Shown: positions 22,860-31,491 of the stretch, one piece after another | How positions within the stretch are numbered: position 1 is the stretch's first letter | Layout of the letters: every line of letters starts with the position of its first letter | Origin: Sphingomonas sp. Leaf10 | GTDB taxonomy: Bacteria; Pseudomonadota; Alphaproteobacteria; Sphingomonadales; Sphingomonadaceae | NCBI RefSeq assembly: GCF_001421245.1 | Contig: NZ_LMKE01000001.1 | Coordinates: 669,766 to 706,362 of the forward strand | Direction of reading: 5' to 3' | DNA length: 36,597 nt | Notes under the pieces: model-generated | What the model was told of the DNA's origin: nothing | Database searches by the model: none | What the model saw: the letters and a program-made list of their open reading frames with translations, nothing else | Made by a program: the position numbers and the translations under genes

Positions 22860-24680
22860 ATGTTCGCTTCGCTTTCATTCCGGGTGGCCGCACTGGGGTT
22901 CACCGTCGTCGTTGCCGTCGCCGCGCTTGCCGGGTTGATGGTGGATGCGTCTCGGCAGACGCGGCAAAGCTTCGACTGGGTGCAGCATTCCGGCGCCGTG
23001 ATCGAGATTATTGAGGAAGCGCTGGCGGATCTTCGGAACGCCGAATCCGGTCAGCGCGGCTTCGTGCTGACCCACAACCCCGACTATGCCTCCTCCTTCG
23101 CGTCGGCCACCGCCGATGCCGCGGGGAAGATCCGGCAGGTCGTCAACATGACCGGTGACAACCCGGGGCAGAATGCGCGCGCCCGCGAAATCGCCGACCT
23201 GATGGCGCAGCGCATCGCCGTCCTCAAGCAGCCGCTCCACCTTGGCCAGCGGGGCGACTTTGTTGGTGCGCTTGCCATCGTTTCGCGGGGCCGCGGCCGG
23301 GAATTGATGGATGCCATCGCCGTGCGCGTGGAAGCGTTCCTCGATCAGGAACGTGTCCTTCAGAAAATGCGGCAGGAGGCGACGGAAGAGCGATTGACCA
23401 TCGGCAAATGGTCCGCCGTGATCGGTGCTGCCATCGTCGCGCTTCTGGCGCTCGTCGGATCGGCGCTGATCGTCCGTGCCATCCGCAAGCCGCTTCATAC
23501 CATGCTGAAGGCGATGACGCATTTGGGCGATGGCGAACATTCGCGGATTGCGACGACGATGGGGTCGCGCGAATTCGCCCAACTGGCGCGCGGATACAAT
23601 GCGATGGCCGATCGGCTCGCCGCGGCTGTCGCGGATCAGGCCGGCAGCGAACAGCGCTTGCAGGTCGCGAACACATCGCTCGAGCGGACCGCGGCCACGC
23701 TGCGCGATCGCGGCGACGTCATCGAGTTGCTCGGCGGTATGGCGCACCGGATGCAGGCCGCCCGCACCGACGAGGAACTGGCGCAGATCATTCGCGTCTT
23801 CGTGCCGCGCGTACTGCCGAACATTCCGGGTGCGCTATATGCTCACAACAACTCCCGCAACCTGCTCGTCCCCGTTGCCGAATGGGGCGATTTCGGCACC
23901 GGGTCGGACGGCTTCGCGCCCGATCAATGCTGGGCCTTGCGTCGCGGGCAGGCACACTGGCTGGCCGGAACGGGCGACGACATCGTGTGCGCCCATATCG
24001 GGCATGACGAAGCCTATCACTGCGAACCGCTGCTCGCGGGCGGTGAGGTGATCGGCGTCCTGCACCTGCGCGCACAGATCGGTACGGAAAGCCGTTTCCG
24101 ATTGACCGTGCTTGCCGAGAATATCGCATCCGCCCTGGTCAACCATCGCCTGCAACGTAGCCTGCGCGAACAGACCATCCGCGACCCGCTGACCGGGCTG
24201 TTCAATCGGCGCTATATGGAAGAGGCGATGACGATCGAGATCGCGCGGACCGCACGTTCGGGCGCGCCGCTCAGCCTCGTCATGTGCGATGTCGACCACT
24301 TCAAGCGCTTCAACGACGACCATGGTCATGATGCCGGCGACGCCGTTCTGCAGGCCGTGGCCGCCGAAATGAAGAAGCGTTTCCGCGATGGCGACGTCGT
24401 ATGCCGCTTCGGCGGTGAGGAATTCACCGTCATCGCACCGGGAACCTCGTCGGAGGCGCTGATGAACCGGGTCGAATCCGTGCGACAGGCCATCGCCGAA
24501 CTCAGCATCCGTCAGAACGGCCGTACGTTAGGCGCGATCAGCATGTCGTTCGGCATCGCCACTTGGAACGATACGATGACCAGGGACGGTTCGTCGCTGA
24601 TCCAGGCCGCTGACGCGGCACTGTACCAGGCCAAACGCGAGGGCCGGAATCGGGCCAATGTCTATCGATTGGCCGCTTGA
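22860..24680 (+). CDS. membrane diguanylate cyclase (CHASE3-HAMP-GAF-GGDEF)
   Basis: 606 residues. A membrane segment (about 8-28) leads into a periplasmic CHASE3 domain containing the hallmark ALADLRNAESGQRGFVLT. A second membrane segment lies near 180-203 (VIGAAIVALLALVGSALIV), followed by HAMP (RKPLHTMLKAMTHLGDGEH), a GAF-like domain (about 290-430) and a GGDEF domain. The active site is GGEEF at residues 518-522, metal ligand D in MCDVDHFKRFNDDHGH, and the inhibitory I-site RDGD at 509-512 is five residues ahead. It should make c-di-GMP with product feedback. No Shine-Dalgarno is evident; TATACG lies 7 bases before the ATG, so a leaderless transcript is possible. It is transcribed divergently from TetR. 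The signal is unknown. Confidence 0.93.
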   Translation: MFASLSFRVAALGFTVVVAVAALAGLMVDASRQTRQSFDWVQHSGAVIEIIEEALADLRNAESGQRGFVLTHNPDYASSFASATADAAGKIRQVVNMTGDNPGQNARAREIADLMAQRIAVLKQPLHLGQRGDFVGALAIVSRGRGRELMDAIAVRVEAFLDQERVLQKMRQEATEERLTIGKWSAVIGAAIVALLALVGSALIVRAIRKPLHTMLKAMTHLGDGEHSRIATTMGSREFAQLARGYNAMADRLAAAVADQAGSEQRLQVANTSLERTAATLRDRGDVIELLGGMAHRMQAARTDEELAQIIRVFVPRVLPNIPGALYAHNNSRNLLVPVAEWGDFGTGSDGFAPDQCWALRRGQAHWLAGTGDDIVCAHIGHDEAYHCEPLLAGGEVIGVLHLRAQIGTESRFRLTVLAENIASALVNHRLQRSLREQTIRDPLTGLFNRRYMEEAMTIEIARTARSGAPLSLVMCDVDHFKRFNDDHGHDAGDAVLQAVAAEMKKRFRDGDVVCRFGGEEFTVIAPGTSSEALMNRVESVRQAIAELSIRQNGRTLGAISMSFGIATWNDTMTRDGSSLIQAADAALYQAKREGRNRANVYRLAA

Positions 24681-25156
24681 GAGCCGACTGATCAGCGGAG
24701 GTTGGCCCCATGGGCAATAAGAGCCGCGTCGGCGCCACCTCCTGATCCCAGCAACCTCCGCCGCGAAAGGGATGCCGGCGAACCACTGTTTCGGGTAGCG
24801 CCGGCCGTCGCCTCTCTGCCCCTTGCCTGTCCGTTCACCGCGAAGGACGTCGCGTTTCGGACGCAGGTTCGCCAATGGCTCCAAACCCGGAACGATCGGG
24901 CGAAAATGGCGGACGCATCCGTGATTCCAGTATGTTGCCGGCATGCAATGATGGACGGACCCAGATATTTTGCCGAAAAACCGGCTTTCGCGCGCTAGCT
25001 TTTCCCAAAACGATACGCATCGAATAGAAATGATCGCCTTCGCTGCCGATCGGTAACTATCTAAGCCGGCCTATTTCCCCGCTTAATATTCAGCGCATCA
25101 CCATGAAGACGCAAGCGTTTCGCGCCCAATGTGTCGAAGTGGGAATGATTGCCATA
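24681..25156. other. non-coding stretch between diguanylate cyclase and sco
   Basis: No convincing gene on either strand: open frames here lack ribosome-binding sites and family features. CCGACTGATCAGCGG (24684-24698) is an imperfect palindrome just after the cyclase stop and may take part in termination. From about 24930 on, the sequence is visibly richer in A and T than its surroundings, which may mark an island boundary. No tRNA or known riboswitch is recognised. Confidence 0.5.
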
Positions 25157-25185
25157 TTGATGCCGGCAAAGGCGGAAAATATACG
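25157..25185 (+). promoter_or_regulatory. promoter of the sco / copper-oxidase unit
   Basis: TTGATG (25157-25162) and TATACG (25180-25185) are separated by exactly 17 bases. Both match the sigma70 consensus at 4 of 6 positions. The start would be near 25192, giving a very short leader before the ATG at 25207. Confidence 0.5.
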
Positions 25186-25202
25186 ATCCCCCAACAGGGG
25201 AT
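25186..25202 (+). promoter_or_regulatory. hairpin / palindrome covering the sco ribosome-binding site
   Basis: ATCCCC (25186-25191) and GGGGAT (25197-25202) form a perfect 6-bp palindrome with a 5-base centre (CAACA), directly after the -10 element. The GGGG is the only ribosome-binding-like sequence before ATG 25207. As DNA it is placed like an operator over the transcription start; as RNA it could mask translation if the transcript begins far enough upstream. Confidence 0.4.
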
Positions 25203-25206
25203 AGCG

Positions 25207-25782
25207 ATGAACCGATGGATGAAAACCGCGCTTAGCGGAATGATGGCGCTCACAATGATAGGGGCGGCACCGGATGCGGCACGACCCGAACGCGGCGGGC
25301 TGTCTCCGTATTTGAACGGGTTGGTGGACCAATCGGGCCGACCGATCGCGCCGGGACGCTTCGCGGGCAAATTCGTCCTCGTCAATTTCATCTTCACCGG
25401 CTGTGGATCGACCTGCCCGATCCAGATGGCCGAGTTAACCAAGTTCGACCGGTCGCTGCCGCCCGCGATCCGGGCGAAGCTGGCGCTGCTGTCGATCAGC
25501 GTCGATCCGGCCAACGACACGCCGCGCCGCCTCGCTACCTATGCGCGCACCTTCGACGTTGATGGACGGCGCTGGTCGCTGGCGACCGGCCGGCCAGCCG
25601 ACATATTGCGCATTACCCGCGCCTTTGCCGCGATGCGGCCGGGCAGCGGCGACTGCAACTTTCATAGCAGCGAGGTGCGGCTGTTCGATCCGCAGCAGCG
25701 GATGATCCAGCGCTATGCCGCCGCCCCGCTCGCCGAACGACAGTTGCGCGCCGACCTGACCGCGCTCGCCACCCGATCCTGA
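25207..25782 (+). CDS. Sco1/SenC-family copper chaperone
   Basis: 191 residues from ATG 25207, which follows AGGGG and opens a signal peptide (MNRWMKTALSGMMALTMIG). The thioredoxin-like fold has the copper-binding CxxxC in FTGCGSTCPIQM, the SCO-type segment LLSISVDPANDTP, and the distal His ligand in DCNFHSSEVRLFD. SCO proteins deliver copper or manage thiol redox in the periplasm, classically for the CuA site of cytochrome oxidase. No cytochrome oxidase genes are nearby; the next gene, 26 bases on, encodes a copper-radical oxidase, so a dedicated copper donor is the natural inference. The frame is open further upstream, but the start there would cross the promoter. Confidence 0.88.
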   Translation: MNRWMKTALSGMMALTMIGAAPDAARPERGGLSPYLNGLVDQSGRPIAPGRFAGKFVLVNFIFTGCGSTCPIQMAELTKFDRSLPPAIRAKLALLSISVDPANDTPRRLATYARTFDVDGRRWSLATGRPADILRITRAFAAMRPGSGDCNFHSSEVRLFDPQQRMIQRYAAAPLAERQLRADLTALATRS

Positions 25783-26003
25783 TCCCAGAATTCGAACCAG
25801 AGGCCATCATGACCAACGCTCTCGTCCGCCCCCGTTACCGCCGCTTTGCCGCTGCGTTGCGTGCGGCCGTCGTCGCCGGCACCGCCCTGACGGCGACGCT
25901 GCCGATCGCTGCCCATGCGCAGCAGGCGGTGTATCCGGTCGTCGTCCCGAACGATCCCGATCCGTTGCTCACCAATCTGAACATTCCCGCCGACGCCGCG
26001 CGC

Positions 26004-26007
26004 GGGC
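26004..26007 (+). other. frameshift point in copper-radical oxidase
   Basis: The signal-peptide frame reads GGG CAT GTG, while the family-like continuation reads ATG TGG TCG (MWSAKTNWP) from 26008. Dropping one base from GGGC restores a single frame giving AARGMWSAKTNWPIIPIHA. One extra base is therefore present relative to the expected gene. Confidence 0.85.
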
Positions 26008-28302
26008 ATGTGGTCGGCCAAAACGAATTGGCCGATCATCCCGATCCATGCGACGCTGCTGCCCGATGGTCGCGTCCTGACGTTCGGCACCCCGCCCGGC
26101 GGCAATGCGCAGGATGGACGCCAGCTGGTGTTCTGGAACCCGCGCAGGGGGCTGGACGGGTCGGCGTTCCAGATACTGCCGAACGCGCAAAGCGTCGACA
26201 GCTTCTGTGGCACCGCCACGCTGTTGTCGGACGGCAATCTCCTGACGTCGGGCGGCGCATCCTATTCGACCGGCTATTCGAGTCGCGAGAGCATGGTGCT
26301 TGACTGGCGCACGTCCGAAGCGAAGCGCGACTACGACCTTACTGCACAGCGCTGGTACGGCACGATGACCAAGCTGCCCGATGGTCGCGCGATCATCACC
26401 GGCGGCGGCGCACCCTATGCCGATGCCAATCCCGGCCGGCCCGACGCCGCCAACGACATTTCCTCGACCCCCGAAATCTACCTGCCGGGTCAGGACTGGC
26501 GCAGCATGGTCGGCGCGTACAGCACCGATGCGTTCGGGGCGAAGAATACCCGGTGGTGGTATCCGCGCCAATGGGTGACGCCCACCGGCACGCTGTTCGG
26601 CATCTCGACCGAAAAAATGTGGGAAATGAAACTCGACGGTAACGGTTCGATCCGGACGATTGGGGATTTCAAGACCATTCCGAACAACGATACGAAACCT
26701 AATACCGGCGCGACGTCGACGGCGGTGATGTACGACACCGGCAAGATCCTGCAGGTCGGGGGCAACGGCTTCCATCCCGGCTGGCACACCCCGTCGAGCG
26801 CGGCGGCGACGATCTTCGACATCACCCAGATCGGTTCGGGCCGGGTCGCAGTCACCGAGACGGCGCCGATGGCGTTCCCGCGGCAATGGCCGAATTCGGT
26901 GGTACTGCCGAACGGGCATGTGCTGGTGACCGGTGGATCGCGCTGGAACAACGATGCGGGCGATAACAACGTCAACGTCGTCTATGCGGCGGAGACGTGG
27001 AACCCGGCCACCGGACGCTGGACGACGGGCGCATCGAACACGGCCTATCGCGGCTATCATTCGATCACCGCCCTGCTGCCGAACGGCGCGGTGCTGGGCG
27101 GTGGCGGCGACCAGCTGAACGGCGAAATCTATTATCCCGCCTATCTGTTCGCGCAGAACGGCAACGGATCGGTACTGGCACAGCGGCCGCGGATCGTCAG
27201 ACTGACGACCGTCACCGCCGGGTACAACCAGTCGATCGACGTGCAGACCGCGACCGGTGACGACGTCCGCGAAGTCTCGCTGATCGCGGTCGGTTCGACC
27301 ACGCACGGGTTCGATTCCAACCAGCGCCGCATGACGCTGCCGTTCACGAAGAACGCCAACGGGCTGACCGTCGCCATGCCGACGTCGGACAATCTCGCAC
27401 CGCCGGGCTATTACCTGTTGTCCACGGTCAATACCGCGGGCGTGCCGTCGGTCGGCACGATCATCGCCATCGCCGCCGCAGCTCCCGCCATGCCGGCACA
27501 ACCCGTCACCGTGGCACAACCGGTGCGGACGCTGGTGGAAGGTTCGGCGATCAAGATGGATACGCCCAATTGGGCCGGCTATTTCCTGCGCCACACCGGT
27601 TTCGAAGGATGGGTGTCGAAGATTGACGCGACCAGCCCGGAGGTCGCGCGGATGGATGCGTCGTTCATCGTTCGCAAGTGGCGCGCCGACGCGAACTGCT
27701 ATTCGTTCGAATCCGCCAACTATCCGGGCAGGTTCCTGCAGCATTACAATTTCCAGACCTATCTGCGCGGCGACAATGACGAGGGTGGCCGCCGTGCCCA
27801 GACCTTCTGCGCACGCCCGGCGCTGAACGGCAGTGCCAATGCCAACGACATCTCGTTCGAGGCGCTGACGCATCCGGGCTATTATCTGCGCCACAACAAC
27901 TTCCGCGTGAAGCTGATGCAGAACACCTCCGCGCCTGCCGACGGGACGTGGCGGGTCAGCGGCGCGGGTGTCGTCGCCGGCAGCGAGACCGCGCTGGAAT
28001 CGGTCTCCTTCCCCGGTTACCTGATCCGGCATCGCGACTATAAGGGCTATATCTCGCAGATCGGGAAGAACAGTTCGATTTCTGAAAAGCTTGACGCGAC
28101 GTTCGTCGTGCGCCCGGGACTGGCCGACAGCAGCTGCGTGTCACTGGAATCGAAATATTTTGCCAATTACTATCTGCGGCACCAGAATTTCGAGATCCGG
28201 TTGATGCCGCGCGATGCCAGCCGCGATCGCGACGCCACCTTCTGCCCACGACGTGCGCAGAACGGGTCGACCGACATGGGCGTGGTGTCGCTCGAATCGC
28301 TA

Positions 28303-28305
28303 TAG
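28303..28305 (+). other. in-frame TAG before the last AbfB lobe
   Basis: The context is SLESL-TAG-WPGYFIRHGNF. The five preceding lobes have N, T, S or Y at this position, so a Tyr codon (TAC/TAT) changed to TAG is one simple origin. The frame continues for 37 codons with clear AbfB sequence. Confidence 0.9.
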
Positions 28306-28473
28306 TGGCCGGGCTATTTCATCCGCCACGGCAATTTCCAGCTTTACATTGCCAGGGACGATGGTTCGGTCTTCCACAAACCGGACAGCAGCCATGTCGT
28401 GAAGCAGCCGCCGCGCTGACGACCGCGCTGCATTAACTATGTCAAAACTCCGGCGGCATAGACCGTGTTGGAG

Positions 28474-28489
28474 GGCGAACGGATTCGCC
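28474..28489 (+). other. hairpin before virB2
   Basis: GGCGAA (28474-28479) and TTCGCC (28484-28489) form a perfect 6-bp stem with a 4-base loop, ending a few bases before the virB2 ribosome-binding region. No U-run, so not a typical terminator for the oxidase gene; it may shape virB2 translation or protect a processed mRNA end. Confidence 0.4.
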
Positions 28490-28496
28490 GCCGGGG

Positions 28497-28841
28497 ATGA
28501 CGATGCGAAATGCTGCTGGAATGAAGGCCGGGTTGCGACGGTTGCGGGCGGGAGCCATCGCGCTTGCCGCCGTGGCCGCATCGCCGGCGCAGGCACAGAT
28601 GGCGGGCGATCCCGCCGGATCGGGCGCGATCGTCGGCGCGGTGCAGTGGGTGCAGGGCACGCTGATGGGCACCGTCGCCACGACGATGGCGGTAATCGCC
28701 GTCGCCTTTGTCGGGCTGATGATGCTGACCGGCCGCATGAACTGGCGCCACGGCGCGGCGGTGATCGTCGGCTGCTTCGTGCTGTTCGGTGCGGCGAGCA
28801 TCGTCGCCGGCATCCAGTCGACCGCGCAAGCCGGCTACTGA
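28497..28841 (+). CDS. virB2: VirB2/TrbC-type pilin subunit
   Basis: 114 residues. A long basic signal peptide (KAGLRRLRAGAIALAAVAAS, cleavage likely after PAQA) and two hydrophobic helices (VATTMAVIAVAFVGLMML and AAVIVGCFVLFGAASIV) match the major T4SS pilin. It would be processed in the inner membrane and assemble into the conjugative or secretion pilus. ATG codons at 28497, 28503 and 28521 are all possible; 28503 has the better distance from GGGG (28493-28496). First gene of the T4SS operon, 78 bases after the end of the oxidase reading frame. Confidence 0.88.
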   Translation: MTMRNAAGMKAGLRRLRAGAIALAAVAASPAQAQMAGDPAGSGAIVGAVQWVQGTLMGTVATTMAVIAVAFVGLMMLTGRMNWRHGAAVIVGCFVLFGAASIVAGIQSTAQAGY

Positions 28842-28849
28842 CCCACGCC

Positions 28850-29134
28850 ATGGATGCGCTACGCAGCGATCCGTTATTCGTCGCGGTGACGCGGCCGACC
28901 ATGCTGGCGGGCGTCCCTTATGGCTTCATGATCGGCAACGCGATCGTGATGCTCGAACTGTTCCTGATTTTCCGGTCGCCGCTGGTCGTGCTGGTCGCGG
29001 CCGTCGCACATGGTGCGTGCTGGCTGGGGTGCCTGCACGAACCGCGGCTGGTCGACCTGTGGCTGGTTCGCGTCCGGCGCTGTCCCCGCGTCAAGAATTA
29101 CGGGTCGTGGCGATGCAACTCCTATCGCCCATAG
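28850..29134 (+). CDS. virB3: VirB3 inner-membrane T4SS protein
   Basis: 94 residues. It opens with the VirB3 signature (DPLFVAVTRPTMLAGVPYG), then one long hydrophobic hairpin (IVMLELFLIF ... LVVLVAAVAHGACWLG) and ends in a basic tail. VirB3 is an essential inner-membrane partner of VirB4. ATG at 28850, 8 bases after the virB2 stop. It ends in TAG at 29132-29134 and overlaps the start of virB4 by 22 bases in another frame. The TAG here is in a place where the protein family ends, so it is a genuine stop. Confidence 0.9.
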   Translation: MDALRSDPLFVAVTRPTMLAGVPYGFMIGNAIVMLELFLIFRSPLVVLVAAVAHGACWLGCLHEPRLVDLWLVRVRRCPRVKNYGSWRCNSYRP

Positions 29135-31491
29135 CCGGCAAGGCCGCCGCCAGCCGCGAACGCTCGGCGGGCAGCATGCTGCCCTATGCCGCGCAGATCG
29201 ATCCGCATACCGTGCTGTTGCGCGACGGCCGGCTGATGCAGGTGCTACGGCTCGACGGGTTCCTGTTCGAAACCGCCGACAGCGCCGAAATCGACTATCG
29301 CAAGGAACTGCGCGATGCGGTGCTGCGCGCGATCGGATCGTCGCGCTTCGCGGTCTATCACCATGTGCTGCGGCGGCGGGTCAGCCCCGAACTGCCCGGT
29401 GCGTTTCCCGACGGATTTTCGCAGAGCGTCGAATCGATCTGGCGCGAGCGGCAGGCGCGGCGCGCACTGTTCGCCAACGACCTGTATCTCGCCATCCTGC
29501 GCGCCCCCGAAACCGGGCCGCGTGGGCTGGGCGGCTGGCTGAACCGGCGGCTGGCCAAGGGTGAGGCGCGCGTCGCCGAACGCATGGCGGAGGTCCGCGC
29601 GCTCGACGCCGCGCGCGACGCGCTGGTCAGCGCACTGTCGCTCTACGGCCCGCACCTGCTTGGCAGCTACGACACGCCCGAGGGACCGGGATCGCAGTCG
29701 CTCGAGTATCTGGCAGCGCTGTACAATGGCGAACGGATGCGGGTGCGGCTGCCGCATGGCGATGTCGGCGAACATCTGCCGGCGCGGCGGGTCAGCTTCG
29801 GCGCGCAGACGCTGGAACTGTCGCCTTTGGGCCATGCCGGGCGCCGCTTCACCGGCATCGTGTCGATCAAGGATTATCCGGGGCAGACCGCCGCAGGGAT
29901 GCTCGACAGCCTCTACCGCCTGCCGGTCGAGATGACCGTTACCCAGAGTTTCGGCTTCGTCGATCGTCCGGCGACGCTGTCGCGGCTGAACCTGACGCTG
30001 CGGCGGATGAAGGCGGCCGATGACGAGGCCATCGGGCTGCGCGACGAACTGGTCGAGGCGCGCGATGCGGTGGCGTCGGGCCGTGCCGGCTTCGGCACGC
30101 ACCATCTGACGATCGCGGTCCATGGCGACAGCCCGGCGGCGGTCGATGCCGCGGTGGCCGATGTGCAGGCGGGGCTGACCGACCTGGCCATGGTCGCGGT
30201 GCGCGAGGATGTCGGGCTGGAGCCGGCCTTCTGGGCACAGTTTCCTGGTAACGAGGCGTTCGTGGCGCGCGGTGCGCTGGTCTCCACCCGCAACTTCGCC
30301 AGCCTGGCGAGCTGGCACAGCTTTCCCGTGGGCCGGGCGGCGGGCAACCATTGGGGGCCGGCGATCGCGTTGCTGGAGACGACGGCGGCAGGCCCCTATC
30401 ATTTCAACTTCCATCAGGGCGATCTGGGCAACTTCACCGTCATCGGGCCATCGGGGTCGGGCAAGACGGTGGTGCTCAATTTCCTGCTGGCACAGGCCCA
30501 GCGGCTGGCACCGCGCGTGGTATTCTTCGACAAGGATCGCGGGGCGGAGCCGTTCCTGCGCGCGATCGGCGGCAATTACGACGTGCTGCGGCCGGGGCGC
30601 CCGTCGGGCCTGAACCCGTTGCTGCTAGACGATACGAGCGAGAATCGCCGGTTCCTGATCGACTGGATCGCGCAACTGGTCGGCGGCGGCCGGGCGCTGT
30701 CGACCGAGGACGCGGCGCAGATCGAACGGGCGGTCGCCACCAACATGAACGCCGCGCCGCATCTCCGCCGGCTCGGTACCTTCGCTCAGTTGTTGCGCGG
30801 TGGCGCGCGGCCACATGCCGACGATCTCGCCGCGCGGCTGGCACCGTGGATCGGCAGCGGGGAACATGCCTGGCTGTTCGACAATGCCGCCGATACGCTT
30901 GGCATCGATGCACGCGTGCTGGGGTTCGACATGACCCGGCTGCTCGACGATCCGCGCACGCGTACCCCGGCGATGATGTACCTGTTCCACCGGGTCGAGG
31001 AACGGCTGGACGGAACGCCGACGATCATCGTCGTCGATGAGGGGTGGAAGGCGCTGGACGACGACGTGTTCGTCGCGCGCATCCGCGACTGGGAAAAGAC
31101 GATCCGAAAGCGCAACGGCATCGTCGGCTTCGCGACGCAGAGCGCCGAAGATGCGCTGAACAGCCGCATCGCCTCGGCGATCGTCGATCAGGCGGCGACC
31201 CGAATCTTCATGTCCAATCCGCGCGCCAAGGCAGAGCATTATTGCCAGGGCTTCGGCCTGACCGCGCATGAGTTCGAGATCATCCGCGCCCTGCCCGACA
31301 CCAGCCGCGCGTTCCTGATCAAACATGGCCGCGACAGCGTCGTCGCGCAGTTGGACCTGTCGGGCGAACGCGACCTGCTGACCATCCTGTCGGGGCGCGA
31401 GACGACGGTGCGGGCGCTCGACCGGGTCCGGTCGCGGGTCGGCGACGATCCGCTGCACTGGGTACCCGAATTGCTGGCGGCGGTTGCATGA
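29113..31491 (+). CDS. virB4: VirB4 T4SS ATPase
   Basis: 792 residues from ATG 29113 (MQLLSPIAGK). The N-terminal CagE/TrbE/VirB domain is followed by a RecA-like ATPase with Walker A GPSGSGKT (residues 445-452) and Walker B TIIVVDEGWKALDD. IRKRNGIVGFATQSAEDAL is the typical VirB4 sensor segment. It energises pilus assembly and substrate transfer at the inner membrane. The frame is open upstream to 28789, but that part covers virB3 and is not VirB4-like. It overlaps virB6 by 4 bases (ATGA). Intact and of normal length. Confidence 0.95.
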   Translation: MQLLSPIAGKAAASRERSAGSMLPYAAQIDPHTVLLRDGRLMQVLRLDGFLFETADSAEIDYRKELRDAVLRAIGSSRFAVYHHVLRRRVSPELPGAFPDGFSQSVESIWRERQARRALFANDLYLAILRAPETGPRGLGGWLNRRLAKGEARVAERMAEVRALDAARDALVSALSLYGPHLLGSYDTPEGPGSQSLEYLAALYNGERMRVRLPHGDVGEHLPARRVSFGAQTLELSPLGHAGRRFTGIVSIKDYPGQTAAGMLDSLYRLPVEMTVTQSFGFVDRPATLSRLNLTLRRMKAADDEAIGLRDELVEARDAVASGRAGFGTHHLTIAVHGDSPAAVDAAVADVQAGLTDLAMVAVREDVGLEPAFWAQFPGNEAFVARGALVSTRNFASLASWHSFPVGRAAGNHWGPAIALLETTAAGPYHFNFHQGDLGNFTVIGPSGSGKTVVLNFLLAQAQRLAPRVVFFDKDRGAEPFLRAIGGNYDVLRPGRPSGLNPLLLDDTSENRRFLIDWIAQLVGGGRALSTEDAAQIERAVATNMNAAPHLRRLGTFAQLLRGGARPHADDLAARLAPWIGSGEHAWLFDNAADTLGIDARVLGFDMTRLLDDPRTRTPAMMYLFHRVEERLDGTPTIIVVDEGWKALDDDVFVARIRDWEKTIRKRNGIVGFATQSAEDALNSRIASAIVDQAATRIFMSNPRAKAEHYCQGFGLTAHEFEIIRALPDTSRAFLIKHGRDSVVAQLDLSGERDLLTILSGRETTVRALDRVRSRVGDDPLHWVPELLAAVA

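Larger units (their letters stand above)
25809..28419 (+). pseudogene. secreted copper-radical oxidase (galactose/glyoxal-oxidase-like) with two AbfB domains, broken frame
   Basis: The product would be about 870 residues: signal peptide (MTNALVRPRYRRFAAALRAA ... AHAQ), seven-bladed Kelch-type oxidase domain, E-set domain (DUF1929 type) and two C-terminal AbfB beta-trefoils. Copper-site residues are recognisable (numbered from ATG 26008): C67 in DSFCGTA and Y117 in QRWYGTM (the Cys-Tyr cofactor pair), Y350-H351 in RGYHSIT and H433 in STTHGFDSNQRR. Each trefoil has three lobes with the PGYFLRH-type motif. Two lesions are seen: the signal-peptide frame (25809 on) is one base out of register with the catalytic frame at 26004-26007, and TAG at 28303-28305 stops translation before the sixth lobe (WPGYFIRHGNF), after which the frame is open to TGA 28417-28419. 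The longest intact segment is 26008-28305. Decay or sequence error are the main explanations. It follows sco by 26 bases. Confidence 0.88.

Noticed and set aside
24702..24998. 98-codon frame in the gap after the diguanylate cyclase
   Set aside because: No ribosome-binding site, no family resemblance, and amino-acid composition typical of non-coding GC-rich sequence.
25103..25204. 33-codon plus-strand frame ending TAG just before sco, as a leader peptide
   Set aside because: It runs through the best promoter candidate for sco and has no ribosome-binding site; chance is more likely.
26004..26007. Programmed frameshift in the oxidase gene
   Set aside because: There is no clear slippery heptamer, following stem-loop or pseudoknot, and the shift would have to occur right after the signal peptide in a protein with a second, unrelated lesion.
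25969..28032. 687-codon minus-strand open frame opposite the copper-radical oxidase
   Set aside because: The composition is Arg/Gly/His-rich as expected of antisense in GC-rich DNA, and the plus strand has clear catalytic and AbfB motifs.
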